A stretch of DNA of 64,000 nucleotides from the NCBI RefSeq assembly GCF_900102965.1, contig NZ_FNGM01000026.1, forward strand, positions 1,013 through 65,012, written 5' to 3'. The notes below the pieces were generated by a model. It was given only the letters and a program-made list of their open reading frames with translations, was not told the origin of the DNA and ran no database searches. This document shows positions 44,823 through 53,153 of this stretch, one piece after another; the stretch's first letter is position 1; every line of letters begins with the position of its first letter. A program made the translations under genes and the position numbers. Origin of the DNA: Paenibacillus jilunlii (lineage in GTDB: Bacteria; Bacillota; Bacilli; Paenibacillales; Paenibacillaceae).

Positions 44823-45659
44823 ATGACGCTACAAGCCAAAAAAAGATGGGGAGAAATTGCCCTGCTTGCCATAACGGTTCTGCTGGCGATTATTTTCTTT
44901 TTCCCGATTTTCTTCAACCTGATGTCGGCCTTTAAAAGCAATGCGGAAATCATGAAGGATGCAATTGCCTTTCCGAAAGGATTGTATCTGGACAGCTTCA
45001 AGTACCTGCTGACGGAAACGGATTTCCCCAGAGCCATTGTGAACAGCCTGATTCTGACGCTCGTTTCGATCGTGGCCCAGGTGCTGATTATTCCAATGGC
45101 GGGTTATGCGATTGAACGCAGGGATACCCGGTGGACGAAGATGGTGTTCCTGTATTTCCTGGCAGGGATGATGATTCCTTTTCAGGCGTATATGATTCCG
45201 TTATTCAAAGAACTCCGGATGTTCGGTTTGTACGGAAGCCTGGCCGGTCCGATCCTGGTCTATGTCGCCGGTGCGGTCGGCTTCGGCTGTCTGCTCTATA
45301 CGAGCTTTGTCAAAGGAATTCCGAAGGAGATCGAGGAGGCGGCGGAGATTGACGGCTGCAGCCGGTACGGGATCTTCTGGAAAATCGTCTTTCCGCTGCT
45401 GGGACCGGTTACGGCAAGTATGGTCGTGCTGAACGGCCTCGGGATCTGGAATGACTTCCTGATGCCGATGCTGGTGCTGCCTTCCGGCGAGCCGAAGACC
45501 ATGGTCGTGGAAATCTACCGGTATATCGGAGAATTTTCCTCCCGCTGGGATATGATCTTTGCCGGAACTGCAATGTCAGTGGTACCTGTCCTGATCGTGT
45601 TCATAGCTCTGCAAAAGTATTTTGTCAAAGGGATAGCTTCGGGAGCTACCAAGGGGTAA
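44823..45659 (+). CDS. Sugar ABC transporter permease
   Basis: 278 residues, six membrane helices, EAA loop EIEEAAEIDGCSRYGIFWKI. Partner of the upstream permease in a CUT1 importer. A strong 17-bp terminator follows. Confidence 0.95.
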   Translation: MTLQAKKRWGEIALLAITVLLAIIFFFPIFFNLMSAFKSNAEIMKDAIAFPKGLYLDSFKYLLTETDFPRAIVNSLILTLVSIVAQVLIIPMAGYAIERRDTRWTKMVFLYFLAGMMIPFQAYMIPLFKELRMFGLYGSLAGPILVYVAGAVGFGCLLYTSFVKGIPKEIEEAAEIDGCSRYGIFWKIVFPLLGPVTASMVVLNGLGIWNDFLMPMLVLPSGEPKTMVVEIYRYIGEFSSRWDMIFAGTAMSVVPVLIVFIALQKYFVKGIASGATKG

Positions 45660-45673
45660 GCTATCATACAATC

Positions 45674-45726
45674 AAAGGGTCAGGCAAGCCATTGTTAAAA
45701 CAGTGGCTTGCCTGACCCTTATTTGC
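45674..45726. terminator. Strong bidirectional terminator
   Basis: AAGGGTCAGGCAAGCCA (45675-45691) pairs perfectly with 45704-45720. It lies between the permease gene and the convergent AraC gene. Confidence 0.9.
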
Positions 45727-45820
45727 GTGCTGCGGCGTAGTATCGTGCTCATATAAGCAGCCGGATTCAGCTCTCCGCTTGTCCATGACAACCGCCGTGG
45801 TGCCGTCCACATCTTGTGAA

Positions 45821-46738
45821 CTATTTGGACTCTGCTGTCAACTGGCGGTAAGCCATGGGCGGCAGGCCGGTCCAGCGCTTGAACTGCTTGCTGAAATGGG
45901 AGACATCGCGGTAGCCGAGCCGGTGGGCAATGGCCTCGACGGACAGGCTGTTGTCCAGCAGCATCAGCTTCGCGTGGCGGATAATCAGCCCGGACAGGTA
46001 TTGTCTGGGCGACATTCCGTAGATGTGCCGGAATGCCCGGTTGCAGTGGTTCGGGCTGTAGCCCAGCCGTGCGGCAATGTCCTCAATGCCGCCGCCTCTG
46101 CTGCCGGTTGCTGCAGCTGTAAAGACCGATTCCTGCAGCAATCCTTCCACTGCATTTGCGAGAGCAACGGTATTCTCTGTAATCCCCGGCTGCGCGCTGC
46201 GCGTGGCCACAGGGGTCTCGGACAGCACCCATGCGCTAAGTGCAGCGAACAGCTGCAGGGAGGCATTCAGCCTTACCAGCCGGTTCCGCTGAGCATCTTC
46301 AGCCTCCGTGAGAATCGCCGTGCGGATCATCACATCCAGCGCTGAGCGGATCGCCAGCAGTACCGACGATTCGCCGCTGAGACTGACGGCATCCATCGTC
46401 AGGAGCGCGCGCCGCAGCGACAGATCATCGATATCAAAATGCAGGCAATAATAGGTCATGTCCCCCGCAGAATCAGCTCCAAAACTGGCATGTCTGACTC
46501 CGGGTCGGATGAACAGGATGTCCCCGCATTCCTGCACATAGGATTGCCCGCCTACAGTCATGTGCTGCCTTCCCTGCAGTACGAGGTTGATTTCGAACAT
46601 CGGATGGGTATGCTCGGGGTATTGCCACTGCGCGTTGACTTTGCGCCAATGGGCTGCGTAGATGTGGAAAGCCGCTTGCAGATCCGGGGACATGCGGCCG
46701 TCCAAAGAATGTTCAATACCGGGAAAATTCACGTTCAT
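45821..46738 (-). CDS. AraC family regulator next to the GH52 gene
   Basis: 305 residues. The cupin domain (about 25-150, with EHTHPMFEINLVLQG) is followed by AraC helix-turn-helix motifs (about 215-300: EDIAARLGYSPNHCNRAF and IAHRLGYRDVSHFSKQF). It is divergent from the GH52 beta-xylosidase and probably activates it in response to xylose or xylobiose. The start is ATG 46738, after AGAGGATA; the frame extends 69 codons upstream across the control region and is not counted. Confidence 0.92.
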   Translation of the reverse strand: MNVNFPGIEHSLDGRMSPDLQAAFHIYAAHWRKVNAQWQYPEHTHPMFEINLVLQGRQHMTVGGQSYVQECGDILFIRPGVRHASFGADSAGDMTYYCLHFDIDDLSLRRALLTMDAVSLSGESSVLLAIRSALDVMIRTAILTEAEDAQRNRLVRLNASLQLFAALSAWVLSETPVATRSAQPGITENTVALANAVEGLLQESVFTAAATGSRGGGIEDIAARLGYSPNHCNRAFRHIYGMSPRQYLSGLIIRHAKLMLLDNSLSVEAIAHRLGYRDVSHFSKQFKRWTGLPPMAYRQLTAESK

Positions 46739-46912
46739 GGGTATCCTCTTTTTCACTGGAATATATGGATTGATTATAGCATAGCCGGATTCATTCGTTC
46801 GATTTGCCCAAATAATAGGCGGCTTTGAACCTGTCACGGGAGCAGGGGGATAGCTAACATAGAGATAGAGTCCGGTAATACCGGAGAATAGCTGGAGGGA
46901 GTGCTTTAAGTT

Positions 46913-49036
46913 ATGCCGAAGAATCAATTTTTCAATGCCCATCATTCACCGATTGGAGCGTTTGCGAGTTTTACCCTGGGCTTCAAAGGAGCCGCAGGCG
47001 GCTTCGATCTGGAAGGCGGCAAGCCGCCCAGACACAACATATTTATCGGCCTTGCCCGGGAGGACGGCAATGGCTATGATACTCTGCCTTTTCATGAGCA
47101 GGGCGGGGATGATGAAAGCAAGCGCTACGATATTGAAAACCCCGATCCCAATCCCGACAAGCCAAGAATTCTCCATCCATTCGCGGATGAAGAGATTACC
47201 CGTGATTTCAGCCTCAGCATAGACAGCTGGTCGGCGGGGGATTTAACCTTCCGCATTTATTCACCGGTAAGGGCCGTTCCCGATCCGGAAACTTCCTCAG
47301 CGGAGGAATTGAAGCAGATCCTGCTCCCGGCACTACTGGTGGAGCTGGAAGTGGATAATAGCGCAAGCCCATCGGCCAGACGCGCCTTTTTCGGCTTCCA
47401 GGGCAATGATCCCTACAGCGCGATGAGACGGCTGGATGATATGCAGTCCGGGCTAACCGGAGTAGGCCAGGGCAGATTTCTGGCCATCGCCGCAGAGCAG
47501 GGGACCGGCGTGAAATCGGCACTGCATTTCACAATGGAAGACATCCTGCTGGCTGAGCTGGAGGAGAACTGGACCTTTGGTCTGGGCCAGGTAGGCGCGC
47601 AAGTGATGGAGGTGCCGCCGGGTGTGAAGCAATGCTACCGTTTCGCTGTCTGCTTCCACCGTTCCGGCTTTGTAACCACCGGGATGGATGCATCCTACTA
47701 CTATAACCGTTATTTCAGCAATGTGGAGTCTGTTGCGGAGTATGCTTTGGCACACTTTGAGGAGATTAAGCAGCAGGCCGTACAAGCCAATGCCATGCTG
47801 GAGGGTTCAGGGCTCAGCGAAGACCAGACCTTCATGCTTGCCCATGCGATCCGCAGCTATTACGGTTCTACCCAATTGCTGGATTACAATCATAAACCGT
47901 TCTGGACTGTGAACGAAGGCGAATACCGCATGATGAATACCTTCGACCTTACGGTCGATCAGCTGTTCTATGAGCTGCGGATGAATCCATGGACCGTGCG
48001 CAATGAGCTGGATATGTTCGTGGAGCGGTACAGCTATACAGATACCGTCCGCTTCCCTGGCGACAAGACGGAATATCCCGGCGGCATCAGCTTTACTCAT
48101 GATATGGGAGTGGCTAATGCAGTGTCGCGTTCCGGCTACTCGGCATATGAGATGTACGGCATTGACGGCTGCTTTTCACATATGACCCATGAACAGCTTG
48201 TTAACTGGGTGCTTAGCAGCGCGGTGTATCTGGAGCATACGGGGGACCGTTCCTGGATGGAACGGAATCTGGGCGTGCTAGAAGACTGCCTCACCAGCAT
48301 GGTCAACCGCGACCATCCTGAACCCGGACAGCGCAACGGGGTCATGGGTCTGGACAGCTCGCGCACAATGGGCGGGGCGGAGATCACAACCTACGACAGT
48401 TTGGATGTATCGCTGGGACAGGCCCGGAACAACATTTACCTCGCGGGAAAATGCTGGGCGGCTTACCTTGCGATGGAAAAGATCTTCCGCGAGGCAGGAA
48501 AGCCGGAGCTGTCCGGTACCGCCGGGGATCAGGCTGAACGCTGCGCCGCAACGATTGTGGCAAGTGTTACGGAGGACGGCTACATTCCGGCAGTGATCGG
48601 CGAAGGCAATAACTCGAAGATCATTCCGGCCATCGAAGGCCTGGTATTCCCATACTTTACCGGCTGCAGAGAAGCACTGGAGCGGGATGGACGTTTCGCA
48701 GAATACATTGCTGCACTGGAACGGCACCTGCAGGCGGTGCTCGTCAAGGGAGTCTGCCTGTTCGAAGACGGCGGCTGGAAAATCTCCTCGACCAGCAACA
48801 ACAGCTGGTTGAGCAAAGTCTACCTCAGCCAGTTCATCGCCCGCCAGATTCTGGGCCTGAAGTGGACAGAGAGCGGTAGTGAAGCGGACCGGGCGCATGT
48901 GGAGTGGCTTACGCATCCGGAGCTGTCAGTCTGGAGCTGGAGCGACCAGATCATCTCCGGTGAAATCACGGGCAGCAAATATTATCCGCGCGGGGTCACA
49001 GCCATTTTGTGGCTGGATGAGCATAATTATAGTTGA
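46913..49036 (+). CDS. GH52 beta-xylosidase
   Basis: A 707-residue family 52 enzyme. The opening NQFFNAHHSPIGAFASFTLG is the family signature. The nucleophile Glu335 (VNEGEYR) and acid/base Asp495 (TYDSLD) fall at the same numbers as in the studied Geobacillus stearothermophilus XynB2. It removes xylose from the non-reducing end of xylo-oligosaccharides with retention. No signal peptide, so it is intracellular. The length is normal. Its 3' end is the apparent source of the 35-bp tandem repeat that follows. Confidence 0.97.
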   Translation: MPKNQFFNAHHSPIGAFASFTLGFKGAAGGFDLEGGKPPRHNIFIGLAREDGNGYDTLPFHEQGGDDESKRYDIENPDPNPDKPRILHPFADEEITRDFSLSIDSWSAGDLTFRIYSPVRAVPDPETSSAEELKQILLPALLVELEVDNSASPSARRAFFGFQGNDPYSAMRRLDDMQSGLTGVGQGRFLAIAAEQGTGVKSALHFTMEDILLAELEENWTFGLGQVGAQVMEVPPGVKQCYRFAVCFHRSGFVTTGMDASYYYNRYFSNVESVAEYALAHFEEIKQQAVQANAMLEGSGLSEDQTFMLAHAIRSYYGSTQLLDYNHKPFWTVNEGEYRMMNTFDLTVDQLFYELRMNPWTVRNELDMFVERYSYTDTVRFPGDKTEYPGGISFTHDMGVANAVSRSGYSAYEMYGIDGCFSHMTHEQLVNWVLSSAVYLEHTGDRSWMERNLGVLEDCLTSMVNRDHPEPGQRNGVMGLDSSRTMGGAEITTYDSLDVSLGQARNNIYLAGKCWAAYLAMEKIFREAGKPELSGTAGDQAERCAATIVASVTEDGYIPAVIGEGNNSKIIPAIEGLVFPYFTGCREALERDGRFAEYIAALERHLQAVLVKGVCLFEDGGWKISSTSNNSWLSKVYLSQFIARQILGLKWTESGSEADRAHVEWLTHPELSVWSWSDQIISGEITGSKYYPRGVTAILWLDEHNYS

Positions 49037-49253
49037 ATTTGTGGGACGGGATGAGCGATAACTATAGTTGAATTCGTAGGACTGGATGAGCGATAACTAA
49101 AGTTAAATTCGTAGGACTGGATGAGCGATAACTACAGTTGAATTGGTAGGACTGGATGAGCGATAACTACAGTTGAATTGGTAGGACTGGATGAGTGATA
49201 ACTATAGTTGAATTCGTAGGACTGGATGAGCGATAACTACAGTTGAAATCGAA
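49011..49253. repeat. 35-bp tandem repeat that starts inside the GH52 gene
   Basis: The GGATGAG anchor recurs at 49015, 49049, 49084, 49119, 49154, 49189 and 49224. The first copy is the last codons of GH52 plus its stop (GGATGAGCATAATTATAG, then TTGA); later copies read GGATGAGCGATAACTACAG with one extra base. The array therefore looks like a duplication of the gene end followed by tandem expansion. Confidence 0.93.
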
Positions 49254-49387
49254 GGCATTGTTTTGATTAGATGACACATACATTTATCTGAAAGGGGAGC
49301 AGCAGGAAAGTAGGGTGAATTTAGTTTCACTATGCCACTTGGGCGTACTTCCCGGTGCAAGCAGGTAACCTAACCCCAACAATTAAA

Positions 49388-49432
49388 GCGGCAGCGCTAT
49401 CCTGTGAAGGATGGTGCGGCCGTTTTGTTCAA
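49388..49432. repeat. Terminator-like hairpin
   Basis: CGGCAGCGCTATCCT pairs imperfectly with AGGATGGTGCGGCCG around GTGA, followed by TTTTG. It may end read-through from the GH52 gene. Confidence 0.5.
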
Positions 49433-49479
49433 ATATAATTTATATGCTTCGCGCTATAAACTATCCTTCTATTTCTCGC

Positions 49480-49520
49480 TGAAACGGGTACCGTCCTTAT
49501 AAGGACGGCGTAGCCGTTTC
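49480..49520. repeat. Inverted repeat
   Basis: GAAACGG...CCGTCCTT (from 49481) pairs with AAGGACGG...CCGTTTC (to 49520) with small internal loops. Function unknown; no gene nearby. Confidence 0.6.
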
Positions 49521-49607
49521 CACTTGTTGTTTGGGAAATTATGTGTTTTTCTGTTCTGGGTATGGTTGTGAGGGGATAAGGTTTTTTTAGTTTGGTTCGT
49601 CTGAAGG

Positions 49608-49895
49608 ACGAATTTGGACCGGAATGCCGGGTTGCCGGAAAATAACGGCAGAAATACCGTTGTTGTAGCGCCGAAGTCTGGTTTGCCTGGAAACAACGGC
49701 AGAAATACCGTTGTTGGAGCGCCGAAGGCTGGTTTTTCGGGAAACAACGGCAGAAATACCGTTGTTGGAGCGCCGAAGGCTGGTTTGCCTGGAAATAACG
49801 GCAGAAATACCGTTGTTAGAGCGCCCCGGGCTGGTTTGTCTGGAAGACAACGGTAGAAATACCGTTATTAGAGCGCCGAAGGCTGGTTTGCCCTT
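49608..49895. repeat. 51-bp hairpin array, stem type AACAACGG (copy 2)
   Basis: Hairpins start at 49641, 49692, 49743, 49794 and 49846, that is 51-bp steps with one extra base before the last. Stems are AACAACGG or AATAACGG with CCGTTGTT; the last unit has GACAACGG and a TAGAAATA loop. The linker GGAGCGCCGAAGGCTGG is a variant of that at 13.8 kb. The region is flanked by GGACGAATTT upstream and CTTCGCAAGCGCTAG downstream, the same borders as at the other copies. Confidence 0.92.
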
Positions 49896-49967
49896 TTCTT
49901 GGAAGCTATAAAGTTGAGGGAGCGACGGGTCTAGATCTTCTTTTTCCAACTAGCGCTTGCTCAACGG

Positions 49968-50128
49968 CTGCTTCGCAAGCGCTAGTTGGAAAAAGGGAAC
50001 TTATTTTTCCGGAAATTCAAAAATAATGAGATTCAAATGGAAAAAGTGAACTTAATTAGGTTATATTCCTTGTCTAATGGCGAAATGAGCTGAATTAGTG
50101 TCCCTTTTTCCACTTGGAGTTGCCGTAG
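49968..50128. repeat. Dispersed intergenic repeat, copy 2
   Basis: Matches 42042-42270 block by block, from CTTCGCAAGCGCTAGTTGG to AGTTGCCGTAGGA. It follows the hairpin array, as copy 1 follows the decayed unit, so array and this block may form one composite element. Confidence 0.8.
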
Positions 50129-50171
50129 GAGTCATCTTAATTCGTTCACCAGGAAACGCTAGACTGAAATC

Positions 50172-50213
50172 CAAGACGGCTGCACTGTCCCGTGGGGGAC
50201 GGCGCAACCGTTC
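50172..50213. repeat. Terminator-like hairpin, dispersed copy 2
   Basis: Same module as 14235-14276 with the TAGACTGAAAT lead-in; arms ACGGCTGCACTGTCC and GGGACGGCGCAACCGT keep pairing despite base changes. Confidence 0.6.
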
Positions 50214-50267
50214 TGTTCCTGTTGGTTGTAATATATATCTATACATTCATAAATCTGAAACCTGAAG

Positions 50268-50490
50268 TCTGAAGCTAAAGTCTACAATCTACAATCTACA
50301 ATCTACAATCTACAATTAAAAAGCAAAAAGCAAAAAGCAAAAAGCAAAAAGCAAAAAGCAAAAAGCAAAAAGCAAAAAGCAAAAAACAAAAAGCAAAAAA
50401 CAAAAATCAAAAAGCAAAAAACAAAAATCAAAAATCAAAAAACAAAAATCTACACTCTACACTCTACAGTCTACAGTCTACAGTCTAACA
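50268..50490. repeat. Low-complexity 7-bp repeats
   Basis: Runs of CTACAAT, then about ten copies of AAAAAGC grading into AAAAATC and AAAAAAC, then CTACACT and CTACAGT units. The period is 7 bp throughout and one strand is almost pure purine in the middle. Slippage-prone DNA just upstream of the PadR control region. Confidence 0.9.
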
Positions 50491-50528
50491 AGTCTAAAAT
50501 CTAAAGTCATTGTCGACTTCCTGGATAT

Positions 50529-50554
50529 CATATGATACAGTTAACATATGATAC
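50529..50554. promoter_or_regulatory. PadR operator candidate
   Basis: CATATGATAC occurs at 50529-50538 and again at 50545-50554; the first lies in the perfect palindrome TATCATATGATA. The pair sits just before the ribosome site of the PadR gene, consistent with autoregulation. Confidence 0.5.
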
Positions 50555-50573
50555 TGAAGTGGAGGTGGGTCTT

Positions 50574-51110
50574 ATCTCAATCAATCACGCTATTCTGGGA
50601 CTGCTGAGCCATAAGCCGATGACCGGGTATGATCTCAAAAAGCTCATACAGGAATCCTCATTCCTGTATTGGTCCGGCAATAACAATCAAATCTACAAAG
50701 CGCTATTGGAGCTGCTGAATGCGGGTTTTGTAACCAATGAGGTCCTGCACCAGGACAGCTCGCCCTCCAAAAAAATTTATACCGTCACATCCGCCGGCCT
50801 CGACGAGCTGCGGAAGTGGGTGCTTACTCCACCGGAGCCGCCGGAGTTCAAGAAGACTTTTCTTATCCAGCTTGCTTGGGCGGATCTGCTGAACCCGGAT
50901 GAATTGAACGCGCTGCTGGCGGGATATGAGCAGGAAGTGCGCACACAGTTATTGCTTCTGAAAGGCCAGGCTGGCAGCGATCATTATGTAAACGAAGGGA
51001 ATGCGAAAGGGATCACGCTATGGAAGCTGATTCACAGCAATCTGATTTCAACCTATAACAATGAATTGACCTGGCTTGCGGAATTGCGTCATGAGCTGGG
51101 GCTAACTTGA
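50574..51110 (+). CDS. PadR family transcriptional regulator
   Basis: About 178 residues. The N-terminal winged helix (SINHAILGLLSHKPMTGYDL) and the C-terminal helical dimerisation domain are typical PadR subfamily-2 features. The usual PadR N terminus (M-S-I-N-H) would begin at codon ATC 50574, and GGAGG (50561-50565) lies 8 bases upstream, so a non-standard ATC start is proposed. The alternative ATG 50532 would place the operator-like repeats and the ribosome site inside the gene. It is followed after 16 bp by a DUF4180 gene, a common pair in Bacillales. Confidence 0.85.
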   Translation: MSINHAILGLLSHKPMTGYDLKKLIQESSFLYWSGNNNQIYKALLELLNAGFVTNEVLHQDSSPSKKIYTVTSAGLDELRKWVLTPPEPPEFKKTFLIQLAWADLLNPDELNALLAGYEQEVRTQLLLLKGQAGSDHYVNEGNAKGITLWKLIHSNLISTYNNELTWLAELRHELGLT

Positions 51111-51126
51111 GCAGGAGGTAATGGAT

Positions 51127-51486
51127 ATGAAGATGGAATCAATTCAAAAAGAAGGGCAGGGCTATATTCTCTGCCACCCTGATGGTCAGCCACTGCGCAC
51201 AGAGCAGGACGTGCTCGATCTTATCTCGGTGTGCTTTGAGCATAACAGCTATAAGCTGCTGCTCCACGAAGGAACGCTTTCCGACGAATTTTATAATCTC
51301 AGAACAGGCCTGGCAGGAACAGCGCTGCAGAAATTGATCAACTATCACATCAAGGCTGCGGCCGTAATCCGCACGGAGGAGACCACTCAAGGCAGATTCA
51401 AAGAACTGCTGACCGAATTGAACAAAGGCGAGAACTTCCGGGTGTTCGGCAGTGAGGCATTGGCATTGGCTTGGCTGCTGGGATAG
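51127..51486 (+). CDS. DUF4180 domain protein
   Basis: 119 residues covering one DUF4180 domain (PF13788), with the family-like EQDVLDLISVCFEHNSYKLL and a C-terminal FRVFGSEALALAWL. Small, soluble, function unknown. Usually found next to PadR regulators, as here, so it may be part of the same response. The start is ATG 51127, 8 bases after AGGAGG; ATG 51121 is too close to that site. Confidence 0.8.
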   Translation: MKMESIQKEGQGYILCHPDGQPLRTEQDVLDLISVCFEHNSYKLLLHEGTLSDEFYNLRTGLAGTALQKLINYHIKAAAVIRTEETTQGRFKELLTELNKGENFRVFGSEALALAWLLG

Positions 51487-51540
51487 AGATGAAAGTGGAG
51501 AATCTACTGCCCTATAAAATTTAGGCTAAAAAAAGCATAG

Positions 51541-51696
51541 AAGAGGCAAGCCACTCCCGATACCAAAGCCGCTACCGAGGCGGATGCGGTTACGAATCTT
51601 TTAGAAATTAGTCCGGAATTCGTAGAATTCCACTATAAACGCAACAGTTTACCGGGGGATTTATTACATAGTGAGCGGCCTCCCAGCTTAACATGA
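51541..51696 (+). pseudogene. Possible gene remnant (C-terminal fragment)
   Basis: A 51-codon open stretch without start or ribosome site, preceded by an in-frame TAG and ending in TGA. It reads like ordinary coding sequence (AVTNLLEISPEFVEFHYK, then LPGDLLHSE). The parent family was not recognised. It could also be chance. Confidence 0.3.
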
Positions 51697-51698
51697 AG

Positions 51699-51742
51699 AC
51701 CAATCGCCTTGCCCTCCATTTCGGGGACAAGGCGATTGCTGT
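51699..51742. terminator. Bidirectional terminator
   Basis: CAATCGCCTTG (51701-51711) pairs with CAAGGCGATTG (51728-51738), between the plus-strand DUF4180 side and the convergent GH88 gene. Confidence 0.75.
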
Positions 51743-51797
51743 GTCTACAGCTGCAAGCTTCCGGATGAATGCTGCTCATTCAGGAGCAGAACCTGAA

Positions 51798-52904
51798 CTA
51801 GAATATCCGGTGCTTCCACCCGTTCAGCTTCGCAACTGCTTCAATATAATAGTAGTCTGCGTAAATCAGCGAGACTTCGATGAAGGAGTCCCCGCTGCCT
51901 GTACCTTTGGTGAGGACCGCTTCATGCTCCGGTTGGTCCCAGGTAGCATAATTCTCAGTCAGGGAGCGAAGGATGCGTTCTGCGGCATTGGCGTACAGGC
52001 TTTTTTCGCCCAGCGGGACAACATCGGCTAGCTCCAGCAGGCCTGAAGCGGCGATCGCTGCAGCCGAGCTGTCCTTGTACTTGCGCCCGTCATTTCCGGT
52101 ACGGAAATCCCAATAGGGAACCTGATCGTCCGGCAGGGCAGCGATGAAGTAATGGGCAATCCGCTTGGCGGTATTCAAGAAGCGTTCATCCCCGGTATGG
52201 CGGTGCGTATTGACGAATCCGTACAGACCCCAAGCGGCTCCGCGGCTCCAGCAGGATTCCGGCGAATAACCCTGTCCGCCGAAGTTCTCAATATAGGCGC
52301 CGGTTTCGGCATCGAAGGAAAGGATATGCTTCGTGGAGCCATCCTCGCGGACACCGTACTGCATGGCAGTTTCCGCATGGCTGACCGCAATATGCTTGTA
52401 GCGAGGATCACCGGTAACCTTGCTGGCCCAGAAGAGCAGCGAGATATTCAGCATGCAGTCGATGATGACCCAGCCATATTTGTCTTCATTCCAGGCGCGG
52501 ATGAATTTGCCTGCTGGATTATAACGGGCGGCCAGGAAGTTGGCGGCCTCAATCCCTCTGCGCAGCCCGTCCTCGTCGCCAGTCAGCGTATGCTTGATGA
52601 CGGCCGTAGGCAGAAACTGAAAACCCACATCATGATGCAGCTCCACCGTCGGTTTAACGAACCATTCCTCCAGAGTTGCGTCCCAATGCCAGGCCGCTTC
52701 CTTATATAGTTCTTTTCCGGTCATGTCATGCATGATCCAGAGAAGGCCGGGCCAGAAGCCGGTGGTCCACCAGTCGGAAGCCATATCATCATATTTGCCG
52801 TCTGCACCGGCATAATGCGGGCATTTGCCGCCGATTTGCGCTGCCATGCGTGTTACCTTCGTATCCAGTCTGTCCATTATTTCCTGCCAATACGCTGTAC
52901 TCAT
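51798..52904 (-). CDS. GH88 unsaturated glucuronyl hydrolase
   Basis: A 368-residue alpha6/alpha6-barrel enzyme matching GH88 UGL of Bacillus sp. GL1. The two catalytic aspartates are visible: Asp92 in HHDVGF (UGL Asp88) and Asp149 in IIDCMLN (UGL Asp149). It hydrates the C4-C5 double bond of unsaturated uronic acid ends left by lyases and releases 5-keto-4-deoxyuronate, the KduI substrate. No signal peptide. The start is ATG 52904, 8 bases after GGAGG; a TTG at 52919 overlaps that site. Divergent from the GH28 gene. Confidence 0.93.
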   Translation of the reverse strand: MSTAYWQEIMDRLDTKVTRMAAQIGGKCPHYAGADGKYDDMASDWWTTGFWPGLLWIMHDMTGKELYKEAAWHWDATLEEWFVKPTVELHHDVGFQFLPTAVIKHTLTGDEDGLRRGIEAANFLAARYNPAGKFIRAWNEDKYGWVIIDCMLNISLLFWASKVTGDPRYKHIAVSHAETAMQYGVREDGSTKHILSFDAETGAYIENFGGQGYSPESCWSRGAAWGLYGFVNTHRHTGDERFLNTAKRIAHYFIAALPDDQVPYWDFRTGNDGRKYKDSSAAAIAASGLLELADVVPLGEKSLYANAAERILRSLTENYATWDQPEHEAVLTKGTGSGDSFIEVSLIYADYYYIEAVAKLNGWKHRIF

Positions 52905-52981
52905 TGCGGATGCCTCCAATATTTAAGATTGTGTCCTGAGTATATCGTGAAGCCATTGAAGAAAGTTGCAATTTGATATCC

Positions 52982-52998
52982 CAAAATATCGAAATCTT
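52982..52998. promoter_or_regulatory. Weak copy of the shared locus motif near GH88
   Basis: CAAAATATCGAAATCTT resembles the first half of the 31-bp motif at 53057 and 55474. It lies 78 bp upstream of the GH88 start on the other strand. It may be a second operator. Confidence 0.3.
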
Positions 52999-53056
52999 GT
53001 CATCCTTTCTGAAGGAGTTCAGATATCCTGTTGAACAATGGCAGCGCTTTTACCGC

Positions 53057-53087
53057 GACAAAATATCAACATTTCTGTATAACCCAG
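53057..53087 (+). promoter_or_regulatory. 31-bp activator-site candidate before GH28
   Basis: The segment begins GACAAAATATCAACATTTC and ends GTATAACCCAG. It matches 55474-55504 at 28 of 31 positions in the same orientation. A -10 box TATACT (53114-53119) follows 26 bp after its end and no good -35 is present, as expected for an activator-dependent promoter. The AraC protein at 54602 is the natural candidate. Confidence 0.7.
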
Positions 53088-53153
53088 CCAAACTACGGAG
53101 TGGGAGAGGGCGGTATACTCATCACAGGACATATCCAGGGAGGTTAGTTGAGA

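Noticed and set aside
13748-49895. CRISPR array
   Set aside because: Repeat and linker are both conserved, so there are no unique spacers, and no cas gene is present.
49587-49949. Open frames over the 49.7-kb array
   Set aside because: Repeat artefacts as above.
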